Assembly: GCA_937923365.1 (NCBI GenBank)
Contig: CALAIJ010000226.1
Coordinates: 1 to 5,288, forward strand
Length of the DNA: 5,288 nt
Source of the DNA: an uncultured Sulfitobacter sp.
GTDB taxonomy: Bacteria; Pseudomonadota; Alphaproteobacteria; Rhodobacterales; Rhodobacteraceae
Direction: 5' to 3'
The first letter of the stretch is position 1. Each line of letters starts with the position of its first letter. Below are positions 1-5,288 of this stretch, piece by piece. A program made the translations under genes and the position numbers. Below the pieces are notes generated by a model. The model was not told where the DNA came from. It did not search any database and was given only the letters and a program-made list of their open reading frames with translations.

Positions 1-762
1 CGCAGCGGCACCGTCCGATAACTGGCTGGCATTGCCTGCGGTGATAAAGTTCCCTTCGCCGCGCACAGGCTGCAAACCCGCGAGGCCCTCCAGCGTTGTG
101 GAAGGCCGGTTGCATTCGTCGCGGTCCACAGTCACGGCGTGGGTGGTGATTTCCTTGGTCTCTTTGTCCTGCACGCCCATGGTGGTTTCCATCGGCACGA
201 TTTCATGGGCAAAGAGGTCCGCCTCTTGTGCTGCGGCCATGCGTTGTTGCGACATCAGGCCGTATTCGTCCTGATATTCGCGGCTAAGACCGTAGCGTTT
301 GGCGACCACGTCAGCGGTCTCGATCATGGTCATGTAGATGTCTGGCTTGTGCTCTTCCAGCCACGCATCTTTCACTGATTTGGCAGTTGGCTGCACCATG
401 GAGATGCTTTCCACCCCGCCGGCAACCATGGGGCCTGCGCCCTCCATGCAGATGGCGTTGGCGGCCATGGCAATGGTCTGCAACCCGCTGGAGCAAAAGC
501 GGTTCACTGTAACCCCCGAGGCCGTCACAGGGAGGCCTGCGCGCAAGGCAATCTGACGGGCGATGTTGCCGCCTGTCGCCCCTTCGGGCGTGGCGCATCC
601 CATCAACACGTCTTCGATGCGTGCAGGGTCCAGCCCGCTGCGGGCAACGGCGTGTTCTACAGCGTGGCCGCCCATGGCCGCCCCGTGGGTCATGTTGAAG
701 GACCCCCGAAAGGATTTCGCAAGCCCCGTGCGGGCAGTGGAGACGATGACAGCTTGTTTCAT
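1..762 (-). CDS. 3-ketoacyl-CoA thiolase (acetyl-CoA C-acyltransferase), C-terminus cut by window edge
   Basis: This enzyme cleaves 3-ketoacyl-CoA with free CoA to give acetyl-CoA and a shortened acyl-CoA, the last step of a beta-oxidation cycle, in the cytoplasm. The frame is open from the ATG at 762 to the window edge, giving 254 residues of the roughly 390 usual for thiolases. Visible are the N-terminal strand AVIVSTARTG (residues 4-13), the nucleophilic cysteine Cys90 in NRFCSSGLQ, GGVESIS at 115-121, a loop region around 122-150, and GNASQLSDG at 243-251. The second half, with the catalytic His and second Cys, lies outside. GNASQ-SDG is the pattern of degradative thiolases; PhaA-type biosynthetic enzymes have GNASG-NDG. 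The loop around PDIYMTMIETAD resembles PimB-like thiolases as I remember them. The start follows the bifunctional gene's stop by 10 nt, so the two are probably co-expressed and may form a complex. Family is secure; substrate is not. Confidence 0.95.
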   Translation of the reverse strand, partial: MKQAVIVSTARTGLAKSFRGSFNMTHGAAMGGHAVEHAVARSGLDPARIEDVLMGCATPEGATGGNIARQIALRAGLPVTASGVTVNRFCSSGLQTIAMAANAICMEGAGPMVAGGVESISMVQPTAKSVKDAWLEEHKPDIYMTMIETADVVAKRYGLSREYQDEYGLMSQQRMAAAQEADLFAHEIVPMETTMGVQDKETKEITTHAVTVDRDECNRPSTTLEGLAGLQPVRGEGNFITAGNASQLSDGAAA

Positions 763-769
763 GGGGATG

Positions 770-774
770 TCCTT
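770..774 (-). promoter_or_regulatory. Ribosome binding site of the thiolase gene, overlapping the upstream stop codon
   Basis: On the minus strand AAGGA lies 7 nt before the thiolase ATG at 762-760. Its first two bases are the last two of the TAA stop (775-773) of the bifunctional enzyme gene. Ribosomes finishing that gene therefore stand on the thiolase start region, which favours coupled translation. The site supports the chosen start. Confidence 0.75.
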
Positions 775-2854
775 AATTCAGTGTCTCAAAGTCGTGGCCT
801 TTAGCGACCAGATCGCGCAGCAGCTTGGCAGGTTGCCAGAAATGCGCGTCTTCCTTGGCATAGGTCTCAATATCTGCCAGCACACCGGCCAGACCTTCGA
901 TGTCGGCCCATTTCATCGGGCCTCCACGATAGCGGGGAAAGCCGTAGCCAAAGAGCAGTGTCATATCGATATCCGCAGGGCGCCGTGCGATCCCTTCTTC
1001 AAGAACGCGGGCACCTTCGTTCACCATGGCACACATGTAGCGGCGCACAATCTCTTCGTTGGTGAAAGGACGTGGCGTAATCCCCAGCTCTTTCTGCTCG
1101 GCCTCGATCAACTGGGCGATCTTGGGATTGGGCGTGCCACCCCGCTTGCCCGCCTCATAGACGTAATAGCCTTCGCCGGTCTTCTGGCCAAAGTGCCCCT
1201 GCTCGCACAGCTTGTCGATATACGTGGGCACGCGCTCATCTGGGTGGCGGTCGGGGGCCTTGCGCTTGCGCGTCATCCAGCCAATGTCCAGCCCGGCCAG
1301 ATCGGCCACCGCGAAGGGGCCCATGGCAAAGCCGAAGTCCGTGAGCGCCTTGTCAATCTGGTAGGGAGAGGCCCCGTCCAGCACCATGTGGTCTGCCGCC
1401 GTGCGGTAGGTCGCCAGAATGCGGTTGCCGATAAAGCCGTCGCAGACACCCGCGCGGACAGAGATTTTGCCCAGCATCTTGCCCAGCGCAAAGCCTGTGG
1501 CCACCACATCAGGTGCTGTCTGATCGGCCACAACCACCTCAAGCAGTTTCATCACATGCGCAGGCGAGAAAAAGTGCAGCCCGATCACATCCGCGGGGCG
1601 CGAAGTGGCGGCGGCAATCTCGTTCACGTCCAGATAGGAGGTGTTGGTGGCCAGCACGCAGCCCGGTTTGCAGGCGGCGTCCAGTTTGCCAAAGACCTCG
1701 CGTTTGACGGCCATGTCCTCGAACACGGCCTCGACCACCAGATCTACGTCCCCTAGTGCGTCATAGCTGGTGGAGACCGTCAGCGCCTTGCCCAGCAACG
1801 CATCGTGCTGGTCCTGACTGATCTTGCCACGCTTCAAAGCACCTGCAAGGTTGCCTGCAATCCGCGCCTTGGCAGCCGTTGCCGCGTCATCCGTCATTTC
1901 GATCATCACAACCGACAGGCGCGACAGCAGTGCGGCCGTGGCGATCCCCGCCCCCATGGTGCCGCCGCCGATCACGCCAATCGCCTGAAGCGCACGCGGC
2001 TCCACGCCTTTCAGCTCTGGCAGGTTGCTGACCGCACGTTCGTTAAAGAAAGCGTGGATCATGCCCTTGCGCTGGTCTGTTTCCATCAACTCCATGAACA
2101 GCTTGCGCTCGTGCTTCATGCCCTCGGCAAAGGGCAGTTCGCTTGCGGCCTGAATGGCGCGCACGGCAATGGCGGGACTGATTTGTCCGCGACCTTTCTT
2201 GAGGACCGCATCATAGGTGGCATCCCAGTCAAGCGGGTCAGGCGCTGGCATTTCGCTGACCGGACGGCGCGGCGCGCTGTCGTCAATCAGCGTGCGTGTA
2301 TAGGCCAACCCGACCTCTTGCGTGTCGCCTTCGGTGACGCGGTCAAAGATGCCCAGTGCCAGCGCCTCGTCCGCTTTGATATGTCGGCCTGATGTGATCG
2401 GCTCCACCGATTTTTCTGCCCCGATCAGACGCGGCAAACGTTGGGTACCACCTGCGCCGGGCAACAGGCCCAGATGCACTTCGGGCAGGCCCACGCGCGC
2501 GGTGGGTTGTGCGATGCGGTAGTGACAGCCCAGCGCGATCTCAAGCCCGCCACCCAGACTGACCCCGTGCATGGAGGCCACCACCAGCAAGGGCGATGCT
2601 TCGATCCGCGTGCACAGATCGGGCAGGAAAGGCGGCGTCAGAGGTTTGCCGAACTCCTTGATGTCAGCGCCCGCGATAAAGGCGCGGCCTGCCCCCACGA
2701 TCAGCACCGCCTTCACGCCTGCGTCACCTTCGGCGCGGTCCATCGCATCGGACAGGCCTTGACGCACCGCTTGCGACAGCGCGTTCACCGGAGGGTTGTC
2801 GATGCGCAGCACGGCGATGTCGTCGTGGCGGGTGTAGGAAACGGGGCTGGTCAT
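773..2854 (-). CDS. Bifunctional enoyl-CoA hydratase / 3-hydroxyacyl-CoA dehydrogenase (FadB/FadJ/PimF-like)
   Basis: This protein carries out two successive beta-oxidation steps: hydration of trans-2-enoyl-CoA to (S)-3-hydroxyacyl-CoA, then NAD-dependent oxidation to 3-ketoacyl-CoA. Residues 1-190 form a crotonase domain, with AGADIKEF (61-68), an oxyanion-hole GGG (101-103), and two acidic catalytic residues, Glu105 in GGGLEIALG and Glu125 in GLPEVHLG. A linker to about 290 follows. The NAD-binding Rossmann fold starts at 291 with GGGTMG (Gly296, 298, 301). The dehydrogenase residues Ser406 (NTS), His427 (LHFFSPAH), Glu439 and Asn477 (GFIGNR) are all present, with the 12-residue His-Glu spacing of the family. 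The two C-terminal dehydrogenase domains lie at about 472-570 and 600-690. At 693 aa it is shorter than E. coli FadB (729) and nearer PimF or peroxisomal L-bifunctional enzyme. Both active sites look intact. It lies 14 nt after iclR and 10 nt before the thiolase. Chain length or substrate class cannot be told. Confidence 0.97.
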   Translation of the reverse strand: MTSPVSYTRHDDIAVLRIDNPPVNALSQAVRQGLSDAMDRAEGDAGVKAVLIVGAGRAFIAGADIKEFGKPLTPPFLPDLCTRIEASPLLVVASMHGVSLGGGLEIALGCHYRIAQPTARVGLPEVHLGLLPGAGGTQRLPRLIGAEKSVEPITSGRHIKADEALALGIFDRVTEGDTQEVGLAYTRTLIDDSAPRRPVSEMPAPDPLDWDATYDAVLKKGRGQISPAIAVRAIQAASELPFAEGMKHERKLFMELMETDQRKGMIHAFFNERAVSNLPELKGVEPRALQAIGVIGGGTMGAGIATAALLSRLSVVMIEMTDDAATAAKARIAGNLAGALKRGKISQDQHDALLGKALTVSTSYDALGDVDLVVEAVFEDMAVKREVFGKLDAACKPGCVLATNTSYLDVNEIAAATSRPADVIGLHFFSPAHVMKLLEVVVADQTAPDVVATGFALGKMLGKISVRAGVCDGFIGNRILATYRTAADHMVLDGASPYQIDKALTDFGFAMGPFAVADLAGLDIGWMTRKRKAPDRHPDERVPTYIDKLCEQGHFGQKTGEGYYVYEAGKRGGTPNPKIAQLIEAEQKELGITPRPFTNEEIVRRYMCAMVNEGARVLEEGIARRPADIDMTLLFGYGFPRYRGGPMKWADIEGLAGVLADIETYAKEDAHFWQPAKLLRDLVAKGHDFETLN

Positions 2855-2860
2855 GGGGTT

Positions 2861-2865
2861 CTCCT
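2861..2865 (-). promoter_or_regulatory. Ribosome binding site of the bifunctional enzyme gene
   Basis: AGGAG on the minus strand lies 6 nt before the ATG at 2854-2852, inside the 14-nt gap after the IclR gene's TAA stop. It is the strongest Shine-Dalgarno sequence in the window and fixes the start. The surrounding 20 nt (2851-2870) closely match the thiolase start region at 759-778. Confidence 0.8.
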
Positions 2866-2868
2866 GAA

Positions 2869-3672
2869 TTATCCGCGCCGCGTCAGCGCGGGGGCATGTC
2901 CGGTTTGTGTCTCAAGGGCGCGCACGGTGTCACGCAGGGCGGGGCCGACGCTATCCATGATGCGCTCGTCAGGCAGATCGCGGGGCAGCGCGCCGCAGGT
3001 GAAGGCGACGCTTTCGCCGAACTCTCCTGCAAAGTAGGGCACGGACACCGCACTGACAGTGCTTGAATAGCGCGTCTGCACAGGCGGCACCACAAAGCCC
3101 TGACCAATGAGCTGGTCAAAACCGTCTGCGCGAAACTGCGCCATCTGTGCATCGGGGTCCAGTGCGTCAAAGCGCGCGTCGGGCATCGAGGCCAGAACCG
3201 CCTGACCTGAGGACGACCCGAAGATCGGCACGCGGTAGCCCGGCTCCAGCCAAAGCGCATGGGTGCCCTGAGGCCGCCACGTCTTGACCAGCAACATGCG
3301 GTCCGCGTCGCGCACAGCAATCAGCGCCAGCGTGCCCGTATCGTCCGCAAGGCGCTGCATGGCCTCCGAGGCAAGCTCCACAAAACTGATCGACAGAGCC
3401 GCCACCGAGCCTAACGCCACCGCAGCAGGCCCCAGTTGAAACCGCTCGTTACGCCCTGCATGGCTCAGATAGCCCAGCGCGCACAGCGTGTAGGTCAGCC
3501 GCGAAATCGTGGGTTTCGGCAGGCCGGTGCGCTCCGCAAGCTCCGCGTGGGTCAATCCGTTGTCGCTGGCCCGAAAGGCCCGCAACACGCCCAGACCCCG
3601 TGCCAGCGTGTTGGCAAACTTGCGGTCAGTGGCCCCAGTCTGCGGGTCGATACTACGGGTCTGGTCGTTCAT
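2869..3672 (-). CDS. IclR-family transcriptional regulator
   Basis: A DNA-binding regulator that probably controls this catabolic operon in response to its substrate or an intermediate. Residues 1-19 are a polar tail. A winged helix-turn-helix follows at about 20-82, with FANTLARGLGVLRAF (19-33) as first helix and the helix-turn-helix at 40-69 (LTHAELAERTGLPKPTISRL, then TLCALGYL). The IclR effector domain covers about 85-255, including the conserved-type stretch SSGQAVLASMP (154-164). The part around 188-230 (GQGFVVPPV, then TVSAVSVPYF and FTCGALPRDLP) lacks the acidic DxEE...G pattern common in the family, so ligand contacts may differ. At 267 aa its length is normal. The ATG overlaps the TGA of the upstream permease gene (ATGA), and no clear Shine-Dalgarno precedes it, so translation probably depends on coupling. 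No other in-frame ATG lies nearby. Family is secure. Whether it activates or represses, and its ligand, are unknown. Confidence 0.95.
   Translation of the reverse strand: MNDQTRSIDPQTGATDRKFANTLARGLGVLRAFRASDNGLTHAELAERTGLPKPTISRLTYTLCALGYLSHAGRNERFQLGPAAVALGSVAALSISFVELASEAMQRLADDTGTLALIAVRDADRMLLVKTWRPQGTHALWLEPGYRVPIFGSSSGQAVLASMPDARFDALDPDAQMAQFRADGFDQLIGQGFVVPPVQTRYSSTVSAVSVPYFAGEFGESVAFTCGALPRDLPDERIMDSVGPALRDTVRALETQTGHAPALTRRG
3669..3672 (-). other. ATGA stop/start overlap between TRAP large permease and IclR genes
   Basis: The permease TGA (3671-3669) and the iclR ATG (3672-3670) share bases as ATGA on the minus strand. The roughly 20 nt before the ATG show no purine-rich Shine-Dalgarno sequence at the right distance (the nearest stretch reads GATGGCGGCACG). 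The regulator is therefore probably translated by ribosomes that terminate on the permease gene and restart. Confidence 0.75.
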
Positions 3673-5009
3673 CGTGCCGCCATCGGAATCAGGAGGGATA
3701 TCATCGGAAAGGACATGATCAGGATCAGCACAATGATGTCCACCGACAAAAAGCGCGCAATGCCCGCGAAAATCTTGTCGATGGGTGCCTCTTTGCCCAC
3801 CACGTTGGCAATCACAAAGACGTTCAGACCCACAGGAGGTGTGATCAGACCAATCTCCAGCAGTTTGATCACGACGACGCCGAACCAGATCAGATTCAGG
3901 TCATAGCTTTCCACCAGCGGGATCATCAGTGGCAGGGTCAGTACCATGATGCCGATCGGATCAAGGAACATGCCCAGCAGCAGATAGATCAAGGCAATGC
4001 ACAGCATCAGTACCACAATGCTAAGCTGCGCATCCGTCACGACACCAACCACCATCGGGGCCACACCCGTGAGCGCCACAAAGGCCACAAAAATCTTGGC
4101 ACTGGCCGCAATCAGGAAGATCGCGGTGGTCTGCACACAGGTCTCTTTCACCGCGTCCCAAAGGCCGGAAACGGTCAACTTGCGTTGGGCAAAGCCGATG
4201 AGCGTGGCCGAGACAACGCAGACCGCCGCAGCCTCCGTTGCGGTAAAGATGCCGCCGTAGATGCCGCCGATGATCAGCACGAACAGCAGAACCGCAGGCC
4301 AGCTTTCCCATGCGGCACGAAACCGCTCTGACGCCGTGAACCGTTGGTCGGTTGCGGGGGCAACTTCGGGCGAACGCCAGACCCAGACCGCGATCACAAG
4401 GATGAACCCCGCCAGCGTCAGCAACCCCGGCAGGACGCCAGCAAGGAATAGCGACGAGATCGAGGTCTCCGTGAAAATGCCGTAGATGATGAACAAGACC
4501 GACGGCGGAATGAGCGAGCCCAGCGTGCCCCCCGCCGCAACAGATGCAGTGGCAAGGCGCGGGTCATAGCCCATGCGCAGCATCTCGGGCGTGCAGATTT
4601 TGCCCATGGTCGAGGCGCAGGCGATGGAACTGCCCGTGATCGCCGAAAAACCGCCGCAGCCCATGACGCTTGCCATGGCAACGCCTCCGGGCAATCTGGT
4701 CAGCCAGACCTTCGCGGCATAGTAAATCTTGGTCGTGATGTCGGCGCGGTACGCGATATGGCCCAGCGCCACAAAGAGCGGGATCATCGACAGATCGTAA
4801 CTGTGGATCAGATCGAAGGAGTTCGACCGCACCATCGAAGTCGTCGCCTTGATCGCGCGTTCCGGCGCAAAGCTCCCCGACCGGAAAGCGTAGATAAAGA
4901 ACGTGGCCACTGTCGCCACGCTGGCCAGCGTAAACGCAATCGGCACCCGCAAGGCCAGCAGGGCAAGAACTGCGGCAAAAGCAATCAGACCAATGGTGGC
5001 GGGATCCAT
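3669..5009 (-). CDS. dctM: TRAP transporter large permease subunit (DctM type)
   Basis: This is the ion-coupled translocating subunit of a tripartite ATP-independent periplasmic transporter in the inner membrane. It works with a DctQ small subunit and a periplasmic DctP binding protein to import an organic acid, usually with sodium. The 446 residues are nearly all hydrophobic segments, with about 11-12 membrane spans or re-entrant hairpins. Family marks in order: LRVPIAFTLA (20-29), SMIPLFVALG (74-83), GCGGFSAITGSSIACASTMG (117-136), PEMLRMGYDPRLATASVAAG (141-160), GTLGSLIPPS (161-170), LFLAGVLPG (187-195), GGIFTATEAAAV (252-263), GMFLDPIGI (346-354) and ITPPVGLNVFVI (389-400). It is slightly longer than the common 425-430 aa, with extra residues in the loop at about 42-72. 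It starts within the upstream gene's stop (TGATG) with GAGG 7 nt ahead, and ends in ATGA with iclR. Family is certain; the transported compound is unknown. Confidence 0.96.
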   Translation of the reverse strand: MDPATIGLIAFAAVLALLALRVPIAFTLASVATVATFFIYAFRSGSFAPERAIKATTSMVRSNSFDLIHSYDLSMIPLFVALGHIAYRADITTKIYYAAKVWLTRLPGGVAMASVMGCGGFSAITGSSIACASTMGKICTPEMLRMGYDPRLATASVAAGGTLGSLIPPSVLFIIYGIFTETSISSLFLAGVLPGLLTLAGFILVIAVWVWRSPEVAPATDQRFTASERFRAAWESWPAVLLFVLIIGGIYGGIFTATEAAAVCVVSATLIGFAQRKLTVSGLWDAVKETCVQTTAIFLIAASAKIFVAFVALTGVAPMVVGVVTDAQLSIVVLMLCIALIYLLLGMFLDPIGIMVLTLPLMIPLVESYDLNLIWFGVVVIKLLEIGLITPPVGLNVFVIANVVGKEAPIDKIFAGIARFLSVDIIVLILIMSFPMISLLIPMAAR

Positions 5010-5288
5010 CAGCGCACCTCGCTTTCGCTCAAAAGGTCGCCCGCATGTTGCTGCGCGTCCGAGACCTCGCCGCCGCGCAGTATCGTGCGCGTGTCGCGAA
5101 CTACCAGTTCAAGCAGGCGCAGCCAGCAGGCCGCAAGCCCGATCACGAACAGGATGCGCCCCGGCCATTTTGGCAAGTTCAGATCCCCGTAGTAAAAGCT
5201 GCCCTTTTCCCAGACACCCAGAAAATCGCGCCCACCCGCATAGATCAGCGGGGCCAGCGCAAAGAGGCCGATCAGCGAGCCCATCACG
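5009..5288 (-). CDS. dctQ: TRAP transporter small permease subunit (DctQ type), N-terminus cut by window edge
   Basis: Only the C-terminal 92 complete codons before the TGA (5011-5009) are visible; the family is usually 150-200 aa, so the start lies beyond the right edge. The visible part has one hydrophobic segment at its beginning (GSLIGLFALAPLIYAG), a loop with YYGDLNLPKWP, a second hydrophobic segment (RILFVIGLAACWLRLLELVV), and a charged, probably cytoplasmic tail ending in SESEVR. The short loop with LNLPKWP just before the last membrane span is the usual DctQ ending. The small subunit helps assemble DctM in the inner membrane and takes part in coupling to the binding protein. Assignment rests on this pattern plus its position, with its stop overlapping the dctM start by one base. 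A GTG and an ATG at the very edge (5287, 5284) are internal codons, not the start. Confidence 0.88.
   Translation of the reverse strand, partial: VMGSLIGLFALAPLIYAGGRDFLGVWEKGSFYYGDLNLPKWPGRILFVIGLAACWLRLLELVVRDTRTILRGGEVSDAQQHAGDLLSESEVR
5017..5020 (-). promoter_or_regulatory. Ribosome binding site of dctM, inside the end of dctQ
   Basis: GAGG on the minus strand lies 7 nt before the dctM ATG (5009-5007) and within the last codons of the dctQ-type gene. With the TGATG overlap it supports this start and points to coupled translation of the two membrane subunits. Confidence 0.65.

Noticed and set aside
1..762. Biosynthetic acetoacetyl-CoA thiolase (PhaA type)
   Set aside because: The GNASQLSDG segment and the coupling to a hydratase/dehydrogenase fit a degradative thiolase better, and no phaB-like reductase is nearby.
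563..1756. Long plus-strand open frame of 397 codons across the thiolase start and the bifunctional enzyme
   Set aside because: The opposite strand encodes clear thiolase and dehydrogenase domains with intact catalytic residues over the same bases. The plus-strand product has no recognisable motif, and its length is what a GC-rich gene gives in a mirrored frame.
773..2854. Naming the bifunctional gene fadB or fadJ
   Set aside because: Domain order and active sites fit, but the length and the TRAP/IclR neighbourhood suggest a dedicated pathway rather than general fatty-acid oxidation, so no symbol is given.
2855..2868. A promoter or terminator in the gap between the IclR and bifunctional enzyme genes
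   Set aside because: The gap is only 14 nt and is filled by the ribosome binding site. No hairpin with a T-run fits. A promoter inside the iclR coding sequence cannot be excluded but shows no clear signal.
1805..3037. Two plus-strand open frames of about 195 codons each (1805-2392 and 2441-3037)
   Set aside because: Both lie antisense to the crotonase half of the bifunctional enzyme and the IclR end, with no family motif or convincing ribosome binding site.
3600..4331. Plus-strand open frame of 243 codons, rich in His, Gln, Asp and Arg
   Set aside because: It is antisense to the DctM and IclR genes. Its odd polar composition is the expected mirror of hydrophobic membrane-protein codons, not a real polar protein.
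5009..5287. A complete 92-residue small membrane protein starting with GTG at 5287
   Set aside because: The frame continues past the window edge, and the content matches only the C-terminal half of a DctQ subunit. The GTG is simply the first full codon in the window.

Overview
The window looks like part of one catabolic operon of an alphaproteobacterium, most likely a marine Rhodobacterales (Roseobacter-group) strain. That guess rests on GC-rich DNA, very tight gene packing, and protein sequences typical of that group. It was made by eye and is not proven. Every credible gene lies on the minus strand, so transcription runs from the right end (5288) to the left end (1).

In order of transcription the genes are: the C-terminal part of a TRAP transporter small permease (DctQ type, cut by the right edge); a complete TRAP large permease (DctM type, 446 aa); a complete IclR-family regulator (267 aa); a complete two-domain enoyl-CoA hydratase/3-hydroxyacyl-CoA dehydrogenase (693 aa); and the N-terminal 254 residues of a 3-ketoacyl-CoA thiolase (cut by the left edge). 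The junctions are a 1-nt overlap (TGATG), a 4-nt overlap (ATGA), a 14-nt gap and a 10-nt gap. No promoter, terminator, RNA gene, mobile element or CRISPR array is visible, and no stretch near 300 bases lacks a gene.

Together the genes suggest one task. A periplasmic-binding-protein-dependent carboxylate importer (binding protein DctP not in view) brings in an organic acid. The acid is presumably activated to its CoA thioester and dehydrogenated by enzymes encoded elsewhere. The bifunctional protein then hydrates and oxidises it, and the thiolase cleaves it. The IclR regulator, encoded inside the unit, probably senses the substrate or a pathway intermediate. The substrate cannot be read from the sequence. 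A dicarboxylate or a ring-derived acid, as in the pimelate (Pim) pathway, is a reasonable hypothesis.

I found no new type of biological system here. The points most worth checking are the undetermined substrate, a near-identical 20-nt translation start region used twice, an IclR effector domain that departs from the usual family pattern, and placement of the regulator between transporter and enzymes with no Shine-Dalgarno sequence of its own.
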